The notes below the pieces were generated by a model. The model did no database searches and was not told the origin of the DNA. It worked only from the letters and a program-made list of their open reading frames with translations. A stretch of DNA of 64,000 nucleotides from Hyphomicrobium sp. (GTDB lineage Bacteria > Pseudomonadota > Alphaproteobacteria > Rhizobiales > Hyphomicrobiaceae), in contig JAEUME010000001.1 of NCBI GenBank assembly GCA_016793445.1, positions 423,814 to 487,813 on the forward strand, read 5' to 3'. Below, piece after piece: positions 1-8,292 of the stretch (position 1 is its first letter; every line of letters begins with the position of its first letter). Made by a program: the position numbers and the translations under genes.

Positions 1-50
1 TCGAGTACGATATGTACTACTCGGTTTGATGTTGCAGCAGTTTCAAAAAG

Positions 51-85
51 AAACGGCCCGGGTCGCTCCGGGCCGTTTCTTTTTT
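51..85 (-). terminator. intrinsic terminator after the cupredoxin gene
   Basis: An 11-bp perfect inverted repeat (AAACGGCCCGG at 51-61 and CCGGGCCGTTT at 68-78) encloses a 6-nt loop. Both strands run into T-rich tracts, so it can work in either direction. It lies just past the cupredoxin stop and probably ends the DUF4142-cupredoxin transcript. Confidence 0.85.
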
Positions 86-107
86 CGTGTGCGCCACCGA
101 CGTGCGG

Positions 108-440
108 CTACTTCACTTCGATGCGTCCCGTCATGTTGGGATGGTAGCGGCAAATGTAGGTGATGATGCCGGGTTCCTGCAGTTTTACGCGCTGCGTTTC
201 TCCCGGCGCCATGACGATGTCGAAGTGGGCGGCCTCGTCGGTCGCCGTGTGATCGATAAAGTCGCCGTTCACCCATTCGATCGTGTCCCCTGGCTTGGCC
301 GTGATGGATGCCGGCGAGAACGTGAGATCACCGACGGTGACGCGGATCACCCCACCTGCCCCGCCGCCGGCCAGCGCCACGCCAGCAAGCACCACGCTTG
401 CCAATGCCAGACCCGATGCAACGTACGCGCGCGGCCTCAC
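108..440 (-). CDS. amicyanin-like periplasmic cupredoxin
   Basis: This 110-residue protein is a small blue-copper electron carrier. Residues 1-25 form a hydrophobic, signal-like segment. The rest is a plastocyanin-type beta sandwich with the type 1 copper ligands visible: His64 (DHTA), then Cys97, His100 and Met103 in CRYHPNM. The short C-x2-H-x2-M spacing is the amicyanin arrangement. The start codon overlaps the stop of the upstream DUF4142 gene by 4 nt, which indicates translational coupling in one operon behind an ECF sigma factor gene. The electron donor and acceptor cannot be told from sequence. No methylamine dehydrogenase genes are nearby, so a role as the amicyanin of that enzyme is not supported; a stress or copper role in the envelope is inference. 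Confidence 0.88.
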   Translation of the reverse strand: MRPRAYVASGLALASVVLAGVALAGGGAGGVIRVTVGDLTFSPASITAKPGDTIEWVNGDFIDHTATDEAAHFDIVMAPGETQRVKLQEPGIITYICRYHPNMTGRIEVK

Positions 441-967
441 TTCTGCAGCTCCTTCAAAACGTGCTCTGCATGCTGCTCGTGCCCCTTGAAGATCTTCAAT
501 CCCGTTTCCAGCAAGCTCTTCAGCTCTCCATTGGATGCGGATGGAATGAGGGTCTTGTCGAGAGCACCATTGACCGTCTTGTGATAGTTGACCTCGTTTT
601 CGGCATAGGCTTGGTCGAAGGCAGCGCCGGATAGCTTTTCAAGCTCGGCGCGTTTGGTTTCGGCACTCTTCACCAGCGCCTTGCTCGTGTCGTTGTCCTC
701 AGGCGTGACGTTGAGCTTCTTCACCAGGGCCAACGCCTTGTCGTTGACCGCCTTGTGGTCGCGCACCATATCCTGCGCGAACGACTTCACCGCCGGACTG
801 TGCGCACGCGTCAGCGCGAACTCTGCGGCCTTAACGTCGATGTCTCCGGCGGTGTAGGCGATGTGTGCGATCTGCGCGTCGTTGAGTTTGTCCGCAGCGC
901 CCGCGTTTATCGCGAGCAACGCAGATGCAGCGACCGTGAAGAATGCTGCAGCTTTGATCAGTTTCAT
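437..967 (-). CDS. DUF4142 secreted helical protein
   Basis: This 176-residue protein begins with a signal peptide (cleavage likely after AGA near residue 24). It continues as an all-helical DUF4142 domain, a ferritin-like bundle, with the usual KSFAQDMVRDH segment and His-rich helices near the C-terminus (GHEQHAEHVL). DUF4142 proteins are exported or periplasmic and have no settled biochemical role; many sit in general-stress regulons. It is preceded at about 60 nt by a promoter motif shared with the sigma factor gene, and it overlaps the cupredoxin gene downstream. Together these suggest a sigma-controlled two-gene stress operon. The family call is firm and the function is unknown. Confidence 0.9.
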   Translation of the reverse strand: MKLIKAAAFFTVAASALLAINAGAADKLNDAQIAHIAYTAGDIDVKAAEFALTRAHSPAVKSFAQDMVRDHKAVNDKALALVKKLNVTPEDNDTSKALVKSAETKRAELEKLSGAAFDQAYAENEVNYHKTVNGALDKTLIPSASNGELKSLLETGLKIFKGHEQHAEHVLKELQK

Positions 968-1025
968 CCTTACTCTCCCATGAGCTTAGCGTGAGACCAC
1001 AAGGTCCGCGCTCTTACCTGGAAGA

Positions 1026-1053
1026 TTGGATGAGACCGCTGCCGTAAAGTTCC
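1026..1053 (-). promoter_or_regulatory. candidate ECF-type promoter for the DUF4142-cupredoxin operon
   Basis: On the minus strand the sequence reads GGAAC, 16 nt, then CATCCAATC. The same GGAAC-N16-CATCCAA arrangement occurs upstream of the ECF sigma gene at 1786-1813. GGAAC is a common ECF -35 element. The -10 half is not the CGTT of the alphaproteobacterial general stress sigma EcfG, so the adjacent sigma factor is the likely reader. The predicted leader to the DUF4142 start is about 55-60 nt. Confidence 0.6.
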
Positions 1054-1062
1054 CTCTAATCG

Positions 1063-1746
1063 TCAGCGCTGCGAAAGTTTCTGCACAACCGCATCGGTCA
1101 GCCGTCCGCAGCGTGCGCCGTCGAACGGAAACAGGTCGGTGAACAACGGCTCGATATGATCGTCAAGCGCCTCGCGCAACATCTGGCGCGCGCGGAAAAG
1201 CCGTGTCTTCACCGTCTCCGGACGAACCCCCAGCAGCTCCGAGGTTTCCTCTATGCTCAGGCCCTCGATAGTCCGCGCCACGAGAACCAGACGGAATTCC
1301 TGCGGCAGCTGATCGATGGCGCGCTCGAGAAGTTTCGTGATCTCATTTTGTGCCAAGGCACGCTCCGGATCGATGGGGGGACTGCCCGCGAGCGGGAACG
1401 GAATGATATCTGCCACGGGCCCCGGTTTGTCCGGAACCGGGGCCGCGGGCAATTCGTGCCTGCGGCGCAGGCGCTGCAGGGCCTCGTTCATGACGATACG
1501 CGTCAGCCAGGTGCCCAATCCCGCGTCGTGGCGAAACGAAGCCAGAGAAGAAAAGGCCTTGAGGTAAGCGTCCTGCAGCACATCTTCGGCTTCCTGGTCG
1601 TCGTGCACGATGCTGCGCGCGACGCGGTAAAGCTTGCGGTTGTGCGTTTGCAGGATCATGCGAATCGCGACTTCGTCGCGGTCTACCGCGCGCGCGATCA
1701 GATCGGCCTCCTCGCGCCGCGTGCAAACATCCAGACCGTGGCTCAT
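1063..1746 (-). CDS. ECF-family RNA polymerase sigma factor
   Basis: This 227-residue sigma-70 family protein directs RNA polymerase to stress promoters. Region 2 covers about residues 25-95 (YRVARSIVHDDQEAEDVLQD, then FRHDAGLGTWLTRI). Region 4 covers about 137-190 (LPQEFRLVLVARTIEGLSIEET, then the recognition helix RPETVKTRLFRAR). A further 35 residues at the C-terminus end in a GARCGRL segment. I chose the ATG at 1746 because GGAGG lies just upstream. A start 60 nt further upstream would precede the predicted transcription start. No anti-sigma gene is adjacent, which is notable for an ECF factor. The downstream DUF4142 and cupredoxin genes are its likely targets, because both promoters share one motif. 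Confidence 0.9.
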   Translation of the reverse strand: MSHGLDVCTRREEADLIARAVDRDEVAIRMILQTHNRKLYRVARSIVHDDQEAEDVLQDAYLKAFSSLASFRHDAGLGTWLTRIVMNEALQRLRRRHELPAAPVPDKPGPVADIIPFPLAGSPPIDPERALAQNEITKLLERAIDQLPQEFRLVLVARTIEGLSIEETSELLGVRPETVKTRLFRARQMLREALDDHIEPLFTDLFPFDGARCGRLTDAVVQKLSQR

Positions 1747-1785
1747 GTTTCCGGCCTCCTCCAGACTTTCTGTGTATATCCGCGG

Positions 1786-1813
1786 TTGGATGCGCGCGCA
1801 CAGCAAAGGTTCC
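1786..1813 (-). promoter_or_regulatory. candidate autoregulated promoter of the ECF sigma gene
   Basis: The minus strand reads GGAAC, 16 nt, CATCCAACC. This matches the promoter at 1026-1053 in both halves and in exact spacing. The expected transcription start is about 33 nt upstream of the ATG at 1746. Two matched copies in front of the sigma gene and the next transcription unit argue for self-recognition. Confidence 0.6.
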
Positions 1814-2105
1814 CGGCGGCAGCGCTTTTCAGGCTAGGCGGAGAAGATTTTTTGCGATGCGCGACAAGGTAACGTGGCGCAGGCGCCACTGCGGGCGCCC
1901 AGGCCTGAATTTAGGAGTAACGATAGGCGCCGCCAGCGACGTCTGAGCAGCGCAAATGTGCTAGAATGCGCCCACACAGTACGGGTTGCGGCCGGGAGAA
2001 GAGCCTGGAGGCTCCCTCCTTGAGGACTACAGCAAGTGGCGCCGTGGATTCGTGCTTTTGCGAAACCATGTGGGACGCGGTCTTGCAACCGCCGAAAGGA
2101 CTCCC
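1814..2105 (+). other. leader and divergent intergenic region upstream of speD
   Basis: No gene was recognised here. A TAGAAT hexamer at 1962-1967 could be a -10 element but has no good -35 partner. A short hairpin, GAGCC-TGGA-GGCTC at 2001-2014, lies in the presumed long speD leader. The frame of speD is open back to 1986, but the SD-preceded ATG at 2106 fits the family start better. I could not match it to a known SAM riboswitch class. Confidence 0.3.
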
Positions 2106-2483
2106 ATGATCAAACACCACCATTTCATTGGACGTTTCGAAGTCACCTCGCCGCCCCTTGAAGGCGACCAAGGTTATCTAGAGTCATGGATGTTCGACCT
2201 GATCGAAGCCCAGGGCATGAAGGTCTTGTCGGGCCCCCATGTCGCGTTTGTCGATAACCCTGGCAATCGCGGCTTGACGGGAGTCGCCATCATCGAAACC
2301 TCGCATGTCGCGGTTCACATCTGGGACGAGACCGCGCCAGCACTCGTGCAGCTCGATTTCTACACCTGCGGCACGCTGCGCAAGGACCTCATTCTGGAAG
2401 CCATTGCGCCGTGGGGTGTGGCCAAGCACGCATTTCTCGTGCTCGACCGCGAGAATGATGTCGTGGCGATGGAGACGGCCTGA
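2106..2483 (+). CDS. speD: S-adenosylmethionine decarboxylase proenzyme (SpeD family)
   Basis: SpeD decarboxylates S-adenosylmethionine to give the aminopropyl donor for spermidine synthesis. It self-cleaves to make a pyruvoyl cofactor. The 125-residue length fits the small bacterial class. Ser66 in ETSHVAVHIW aligns with the pyruvoyl-forming serine, His71 with the processing histidine, and Cys88 in FYTCGT with the catalytic cysteine. The residue just before the cleavage serine is Thr rather than the usual Glu, a small departure worth noting. The ATG is preceded by AAAGGA. It diverges from the ECF sigma gene. No speE is adjacent, so the aminopropyltransferase would be elsewhere. Confidence 0.85.
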   Translation: MIKHHHFIGRFEVTSPPLEGDQGYLESWMFDLIEAQGMKVLSGPHVAFVDNPGNRGLTGVAIIETSHVAVHIWDETAPALVQLDFYTCGTLRKDLILEAIAPWGVAKHAFLVLDRENDVVAMETA

Positions 2484-2537
2484 CCAAAGTTCGCGTGCTG
2501 GTTGGCCTGCCCCGCACGCTCGTTAATGCGTGCGGGT

Positions 2538-2849
2538 TTAATAGAACAGCAGCACGCCCAGGCATCCGGCGATGAGCGCATAGTAGAAAAACTGGCGCTC
2601 GCGCACTAAAAACCATGTCACCACGCGGCGGGGAATGTCGGCCCAGTGATAGCGCGCGAGAATGCCAAACCCCAGACCGACCGCCAGACCAAGCACTGCC
2701 GATCCCATATGCAGCCCCGTGCCCGGCATCATGGCCTGCACGCCCTGACTGTTGAGCCAAGGCATCATGAGAGCGAGCACGCTGAGCGTCATCACGCCCA
2801 ACGCCAGTATGGAAAAGAACTGCAGAACCGAGCGCATCATCGGCAACAC
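2538..2849 (-). CDS. small three-helix membrane protein, unknown function
   Basis: This 103-residue protein has three hydrophobic segments (about residues 8-30, 45-65 and 82-102) and no recognised domain. A GTG start is assumed; ATG codons 9 and 12 nt downstream are alternatives, and no strong SD decides between them. It stands alone between speD and a lipase-like gene. Length, hydrophobicity and codon use support a real inner-membrane protein. I do not recognise its function. Confidence 0.6.
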   Translation of the reverse strand: MLPMMRSVLQFFSILALGVMTLSVLALMMPWLNSQGVQAMMPGTGLHMGSAVLGLAVGLGFGILARYHWADIPRRVVTWFLVRERQFFYYALIAGCLGVLLFY

Positions 2850-2996
2850 GCTTTCGCGAAGGGTCTATCTGGCAGCAGGGCGTGGCTTTGCCCGCAATCC
2901 GCCTGCCTCTGCAGATTAGAAGGGGGAAGCAAATATTTTGTTAACCATGCTGCCCTGTAGGGAGCCGCCCAAGACCTCGCCTGCACTGCGGGTATT

Positions 2997-4691
2997 TCAG
3001 TCCGACATCACAGCGCTCGCGGCGGCCTGCTGCCTCATGGGCGACGCGCCGGGCGGCGCGATGGGCCGCATTGAGGGCAGGCCATCAAGGGTCGCAAAGA
3101 CCTCTGACGCGTCTTGCGGGCGCACGCCGCGGCTATCGAGCAAGTGATCGCACAACGCCGCATAGGCCTCGCGTGCAGGATCGGCGCTCTTGTCCGCAAG
3201 GAACAAGTCCACAAGGCGGCGATGGATGAGATTCGTTATTGCAAGAGCATGATGGCGTTCGACGTCGCGGCGCAGAATGGCACGGCGGCCCTTCCGGCTC
3301 GCCGATCGCAACCGCAATCCGAGCCGCTGGATGAAGCTGGGCGCTGCCTCCCGTTCCGCTGCGCCGTCGGCTTTCGGGAGCTTGAAGACGAGTCCTGGCA
3401 GGGGCGCGGCGAAGGGCCAGCGCCAACTTTTGAACACTTGGTCGGGTGCAACGACGTGCAACGTATGCTCGTCAAGGCCGAGTTCACCATAGTCCCTCAC
3501 GAAGGCGCGGCCCCCCGCCGGCGGCGCGCCAAACGCAACGACACAGGCGACATTGCGTCCACGCTTTGCAAACTCATAAGCCGCGAGCATCGCGATGCTG
3601 CCGCCGCGATGATGCCCCGCTATGAGAATGGCCGGCTTTTCATCGTCTTCGCCTTTCGGCACGACACCGTTGAGCCACGTCTCAACGCCCTCGCGCAGAC
3701 CAGCCCAGGCGCGCGCCGCCCCGCGTGCCCGCGGCGCCGCGTCCCAAACGGTGTCTTCCGGCACGTACTGGCGTGGACCGGCCTTCGGGCTGAAGAGTGT
3801 TTCGGCCACGGCGCGTGGACAGGCGCCTCCGGGGTCGGCGAGTGCGATGACAATGGCGCCTTCAAACACAAAGCACAGGGCCTGTGCCTCCCCGTGCCGC
3901 ACCAGATGCGGCGCCGCTGTGCGCGGACAATGGGTGCCAAGATAATGCGCCCCATCGTCATGATAGGCGATCGCACAGGCGTAGCCGAGGAACTCTGCCA
4001 GCGCCACCGGGATACGCCCTTGCGCAAGCGCCTGCCGGCTCTGCGTGATCATGACCTTGCGCGCGGATGCGGGCTTGCCGAGCCCGGCAAGATAGTGCTT
4101 CACGGCAACCTCATTGAAAGGATGGAACTGAAGCTCCGGCTCGGCGCTGCGGCAGGTCCGAGCCTGGCTTTGCGCAGGCTCGCGCGCCCTCGCACGGGTT
4201 GCCTCACGCGGCTCACCGTCCGACACGCTCCGGCCAAGCGCTCTGCGCTGTCCCACGAGGCCCGCGATCAATAGAAGCAACGCACCGGCGCTGACCGAGA
4301 GCAGAGCGGGAGCGAACGCCGCCGGAAAGTCGCTTATTCTTGCTTGAGACGGGTCGGAGGCATCGTAGAGCACGGCGACGCCCTCGCCGGGAGCATAGCG
4401 CACAGCGCTCGATGTCTCCCCCGCCATGAAGGTGTGATGCTCCCCGCGCTCATCGACAAAAGCGACGACCGGCGCACGGCGCGCATCATGGTCGCGGTCG
4501 ACAAGTTTTACGATCTGTCCGGCAGCCCTGCTCGATCTCCAGATCACGTGAACCTCAAGGGCGGCGAGGGTCGCGCCCCAAAGCATGACCGAAACACCGG
4601 CGAGCGCGGCCAGCGTCGCGAGCAGGCTGCGGCGCTTGCTCGGGTCTTGTTGCTTCGAAGTGGCCGTCGTGCCTGCCAACATCCCCGCCAT
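2997..4691 (-). CDS. DUF3592-like membrane domain fused to a degenerate class 3 lipase domain
   Basis: This 564-residue protein has two parts. Residues about 25-150 carry two membrane segments (25-45 and 126-146) flanking a DUF3592-like extramembrane domain. After a low-complexity Arg/Ala linker, residues 190-564 resemble class 3 lipases: strand-elbow-helix ILIAGHHRGGSIAMLAAYEF at 355-374, then AFGAPPAGG as in the TFGAPRVG segment of the family. The nucleophile elbow, normally GHSLGG, reads GHHRGG, so the catalytic Ser is replaced by His361. Catalysis by the usual serine mechanism is therefore unlikely; a structural or binding role is inference. It appears to be transcribed alone. Confidence 0.6.
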   Translation of the reverse strand: MAGMLAGTTATSKQQDPSKRRSLLATLAALAGVSVMLWGATLAALEVHVIWRSSRAAGQIVKLVDRDHDARRAPVVAFVDERGEHHTFMAGETSSAVRYAPGEGVAVLYDASDPSQARISDFPAAFAPALLSVSAGALLLLIAGLVGQRRALGRSVSDGEPREATRARAREPAQSQARTCRSAEPELQFHPFNEVAVKHYLAGLGKPASARKVMITQSRQALAQGRIPVALAEFLGYACAIAYHDDGAHYLGTHCPRTAAPHLVRHGEAQALCFVFEGAIVIALADPGGACPRAVAETLFSPKAGPRQYVPEDTVWDAAPRARGAARAWAGLREGVETWLNGVVPKGEDDEKPAILIAGHHRGGSIAMLAAYEFAKRGRNVACVVAFGAPPAGGRAFVRDYGELGLDEHTLHVVAPDQVFKSWRWPFAAPLPGLVFKLPKADGAAEREAAPSFIQRLGLRLRSASRKGRRAILRRDVERHHALAITNLIHRRLVDLFLADKSADPAREAYAALCDHLLDSRGVRPQDASEVFATLDGLPSMRPIAPPGASPMRQQAAASAVMSD

Positions 4692-4764
4692 TCATGCCCT
4701 TGAATATCGAACCGCATTTGGTGCCAACCAAACGGCACGGACAAGGCAGCCCGATGGCGATCAA

Positions 4765-5973
4765 TCAGCGACGGGATCGGCCCGCCAGCCAAAGCAAAGC
4801 CGCGAGCGCCAAGGTCATGGCCAGCGCCATGGCATTAACAAAGCCTGCGACGGGTGAAACCGACATAGCCACCCCGGCCGCCGCAGGGCCAAGTATGGCT
4901 CCAAGTTGGTACATCACCAGAAAAGCCGCGTTTGCGGCCGCGAGGTCGCGCGCCTCGACTTCCTCGCCCACGACCGCCAATCCCACCGTGTAGAACCCGA
5001 GCACCACGCCACCCAGAACGAACGCCAGCGGGAATGCCCACGGCGGATTGGCCAGCCCAGCCGGCAGCAGCAGCGATAGAGCGATGAACGCCACAGCGAG
5101 CGCCGCCGTGACATGGGTCCGCGCGACCTTGTCAGCGAGATACCCGATGAGAAATTGCAGCGCGACACCACCGGCCGTCATGAAGCTCATGAGGCGCAGC
5201 GCTGTTGCCTGGTCGAGACCGCCCGCAAGGCCCACGTTGCCGATGAGCGCGAGATAGCTCATTTCGGCAAAGCCGCCAATGAAGCCGCCCATCATGCCGA
5301 CAGGCGCAAGGCGCACGGCCGAGAAGGGCGAATGGCTCGAACCATTCTCCGACACGTCGGGCGCAAGCCGCGACGCCAACACGATCGGCAGCCCCGCAAA
5401 TGCCATAGATGCGGCGCCCGCCACATAAGGCGCCAGCCCGGCAAAACCCGTCACATCGAGCAACAGCGGGCCAACGGTGTAGCCGGTAAAAAACGAGATG
5501 GCGTAAATGGCGATGACGCGCCCGCGCGTTTCCTCGCGCGTGACCATATTGATCCAGGTCTCCCCCGCAAGCCAGGGCAGCGCGAGCCCCGCGCTCATCA
5601 AAAAGCGGATGGCGATCCAGGCATAGACATCCTGGAACAGCCCCAATGCCATGAACCCGGCGGCGCCCGCGAGGCAGCCCAGCGTAATGGCTCGGACCGC
5701 GCCCCATCGGGCGACGAACCTGGGCAGGAACGGCAGCGCCGCCAACACCCCCATGGACGGGGCGGCGCCTGCGATCCCGATGAGCCACTTGGGCGTTGCC
5801 CAGGCTTCAAGTGTCAGAGAGGTGAGCGGAAATCCGATGCCGAACGCCAACCCAACGCCGAACGCCGCTGTGATGACGGCGGCAAGGCTGGCAACACGGC
5901 GGCGCTCTTCACTTCGCGACGCCCTGCCCGGTGGCGTGCCCGGCTCGGGCGATGCAGCCCCTGGCGATGTCAT
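4765..5973 (-). CDS. major facilitator superfamily transporter
   Basis: This 402-residue protein has about 12 hydrophobic segments and an MFS loop 2-3 signature (RFVARWGAVRAITLG). A charged N-terminus of about 25 residues precedes the first helix. The ATG overlaps the stop of the upstream aminotransferase gene by 4 nt, so the two are translationally coupled in an operon that starts with the DUF1489 gene. The substrate cannot be read from sequence. Export or uptake of an amino acid-like compound connected with the aminotransferase is inference only. Confidence 0.85.
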   Translation of the reverse strand: MTSPGAASPEPGTPPGRASRSEERRRVASLAAVITAAFGVGLAFGIGFPLTSLTLEAWATPKWLIGIAGAAPSMGVLAALPFLPRFVARWGAVRAITLGCLAGAAGFMALGLFQDVYAWIAIRFLMSAGLALPWLAGETWINMVTREETRGRVIAIYAISFFTGYTVGPLLLDVTGFAGLAPYVAGAASMAFAGLPIVLASRLAPDVSENGSSHSPFSAVRLAPVGMMGGFIGGFAEMSYLALIGNVGLAGGLDQATALRLMSFMTAGGVALQFLIGYLADKVARTHVTAALAVAFIALSLLLPAGLANPPWAFPLAFVLGGVVLGFYTVGLAVVGEEVEARDLAAANAAFLVMYQLGAILGPAAAGVAMSVSPVAGFVNAMALAMTLALAALLWLAGRSRR

Positions 5974-7121
5974 GTGCCGGCCGCAACATTGCGCCGGGCA
6001 TCCGCCAGAGCCGGCGCAAGAGACTGCGCAAACAGGTCAAGATCGGCGCCGGTTCCGCAGCTGACGCGGATGCAACGGTCCAAAGGCGCCACCGCCGGCT
6101 TTCGGATGAAGACACCACGATCGAGCACGCCATCCAGCACACGCTTGGCAAACGCGCCATCACCGCCGCAGTCTATGGCGACGAAATTGGTCGCCGAGGG
6201 CAGCGGCTCAAGACCACAGGAGCGCGCAATCGCCGCGATGCGGTCGCGCGCGCGGGCGATTTGGCCCACCACGTCCGCGAGATACGGCTGATCGTGAAGG
6301 GCCGCGAGCGCACCCAGCTGCCCGACACGGTTGATGCCGTAGTGATTACGCACCTTGTCGAAGGCGGCGATGATCTCCGGATGACCCAGCGCATAGCCGA
6401 TACGCGCACCCGCCAAGCCATAGGCCTTGGAGAAGGTGCGGTAGCGGATCACCTGTGGATTCGTCACGTCGATGGGCGGCAAGGTCCCTTCGGGCGCCGT
6501 GTCGGAGTAGGCTTCGTCGAGTATAAGCAGCGTTTCCGGCGGCAGCTCCGCAATCAGTTGGGCGACATCTTGCGCTGGCCACCACGAGCCCATGGGGTTG
6601 TTGGGATTGGAGACGTACAGAATGCGCGCCTTTTGCGCGTGTGCTGTCTCAAGTAGCGCGGCCAAGTCCTCGCAGTCATGCGCCATCGGCACCTTGATCA
6701 GAAGACCGCCGTGGGCGAGCACGTGGAAATTGAAGGTCGGATAGGCGCCATCAGAGGTAACCACCGTCTGACCGGGCACCAGATACATGAGACAGGTGAG
6801 ACCGAGCAGCCCGTCAATGCCTTCGCCAATGACGACGTTGGAGATGTCGAGGCCATGAAATGCGCCAAGTGCGGCGCGCAGGTCGTGGTTCTCAGGATCG
6901 GAATAGCGCCAGTTCGTCTCGGCTGCTTGGCGCATGACGGCGATGGCCTTGGGACTGGGCCCGAAGACACTTTCGTTCGCACCAAGGCGCGCGAGGAACT
7001 TGCGGCCCGTTTCGCGCTCGATGGCCTCGGGCCCTACGAAGGGCACGAGCCTGGGCAGAGCTTCAATGACGGGAGAGAACGGGATGCGCGGCATGGCTGG
7101 ATGAGATGTCAGATCAGGCAC
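5970..7121 (-). CDS. HisC-like PLP-dependent aminotransferase
   Basis: This 383-residue fold-type I aminotransferase is of the histidinol-phosphate aminotransferase subfamily. Visible PLP features are the substrate-loop NESVFGPSP near 49-57, the SNPNNPMG motif near 171-178, LDEAYSD near 201-207, and the Schiff-base Lys232 in TFSKAYGLAGARIGYA. The gene sits between DUF1489 (13-nt overlap upstream) and an MFS carrier (4-nt overlap downstream), not in a his operon. A related role, such as phenylalanine or another amino-acid transamination, is therefore as likely as histidine synthesis. A second Met nine codons in is an alternative start. Confidence 0.8.
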   Translation of the reverse strand: MPDLTSHPAMPRIPFSPVIEALPRLVPFVGPEAIERETGRKFLARLGANESVFGPSPKAIAVMRQAAETNWRYSDPENHDLRAALGAFHGLDISNVVIGEGIDGLLGLTCLMYLVPGQTVVTSDGAYPTFNFHVLAHGGLLIKVPMAHDCEDLAALLETAHAQKARILYVSNPNNPMGSWWPAQDVAQLIAELPPETLLILDEAYSDTAPEGTLPPIDVTNPQVIRYRTFSKAYGLAGARIGYALGHPEIIAAFDKVRNHYGINRVGQLGALAALHDQPYLADVVGQIARARDRIAAIARSCGLEPLPSATNFVAIDCGGDGAFAKRVLDGVLDRGVFIRKPAVAPLDRCIRVSCGTGADLDLFAQSLAPALADARRNVAAGT

Positions 7122-7549
7122 AACTCGGCAAGCGCCTTACGCATGCCGGGCGGCATGGCGGCAATGCCGTTGCCCGTTCCTTTGCCTAAATCCTCTGGGG
7201 CATCTTCGGCCGTCAGGTACCGCCAGCCTTGAAACGCCCGGCGCGGAACGGGCCGAACGGGAACGATTTTGGGATCGAGCACCATGACGCAGCACGGCGT
7301 ACCGTCCTCTTTGGCACCCTCCTCGAAGGCGACAAAACGCTGGCGGGCCGTAATGATGCCTTTCATCACCCAATAGAGCGAACCGCCATCGAGCAACTCC
7401 TGCTGCCGCTTGGGGCTTTGAAACGTCGTGTGATAGGGCAACGGAGCCAGCCCCTTTTTCTTGCGCGCTGCCATGCGTCCAAGTTGCCAATCCGCTAGGT
7501 CTTCAATGGCGTGGGCGCCGACGCACAGCTTGATCATATGAAGTGCCAT
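7109..7549 (-). CDS. DUF1489 family protein
   Basis: This 146-residue protein belongs to DUF1489, a family known mainly from alphaproteobacteria. It begins with the typical MALHMIKLCVG and continues with the basic KKKGLAPLPYHTT region and the GSLYWVMKG and MVLDPKIVPVRP segments. I chose the ATG at 7549 because it begins the conserved domain. It is first in an overlapping operon with the HisC-like aminotransferase and the MFS carrier. Its biochemical role is not known. Confidence 0.85.
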   Translation of the reverse strand: MALHMIKLCVGAHAIEDLADWQLGRMAARKKKGLAPLPYHTTFQSPKRQQELLDGGSLYWVMKGIITARQRFVAFEEGAKEDGTPCCVMVLDPKIVPVRPVPRRAFQGWRYLTAEDAPEDLGKGTGNGIAAMPPGMRKALAELCLI

Positions 7550-7623
7550 GGAGCGATTTGACCTCAGTCTTTGGCCAGGCGCAATCGCCCTGTCCACAGT
7601 CCTGATTCTCCAAACGCGGGCCG

Positions 7624-8067
7624 CTACTTAATCGTGCAGGTCCCGGCATACTGCGCAAACATCGGCTGACCAAGCAGGCCAAAGTGGCGCGAATGCACTG
7701 CCGGCTGGACGCCGGGCGTGGCCGGATCTGCGTCGTAGATGGTCGTGAGGTTGAGGAAACCCTCGTTGGCCACCTCAAGGAAGTGATTTGCGTTGAGGGC
7801 CCGCACGATACGCAGCTTCCCCGCCTCCTTGCCTTCGATGACGAGCTTGGCCGACTGCCCTTCGAGATCGATATCATCAATCTCGAACTTCAACGGCGAC
7901 GGGGCCGAATTGGAGAACTTACCGGCTTCATAGCTCCACACATGCCCGGTCTCGAAACTGCAGATGAGCTTCACCGGAGCCTTCTCGGCAGACAGAGGGG
8001 TGGTCAGCGCCGCAATGCAGACCATTGCCATCCCTGGACCTAGAGCCAGACTGCTGCGTGCGGCCAT
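7624..8067 (-). CDS. secreted protein of unknown function
   Basis: This 147-residue protein begins with a signal peptide (Ala-rich hydrophobic stretch, cleavage likely after LSA near residue 27). The mature part is predicted to be mostly beta-strand, with two cysteines (in LICSF and GTCTIK) that could form a disulfide. I recognise no domain. An AGGAAG sequence precedes the ATG. It is co-directional with the DUF1489 operon but separated by about 75 nt. Periplasmic location is inferred from the signal sequence. Confidence 0.65.
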   Translation of the reverse strand: MAARSSLALGPGMAMVCIAALTTPLSAEKAPVKLICSFETGHVWSYEAGKFSNSAPSPLKFEIDDIDLEGQSAKLVIEGKEAGKLRIVRALNANHFLEVANEGFLNLTTIYDADPATPGVQPAVHSRHFGLLGQPMFAQYAGTCTIK

Positions 8068-8292
8068 CGACGGCTTCCTTCTGAAAGAGGGTTGGCTCGG
8101 ACTGTTGACCTTAAAAAGGGCAGCCCTGGAACAAGATTGCGTCGATAGAAGCCCGGACGACGCAAGAACGCAACGGCTTCACCACATTCAGCATCGTTGG
8201 ACGCATCGCACCTCGGCAACACGTGACTAAATTGTTAAGCGAAGGGACTTGGCTCCGAACTCGGCCCTGAAAGCGCCGAATATCTGGTTCCT

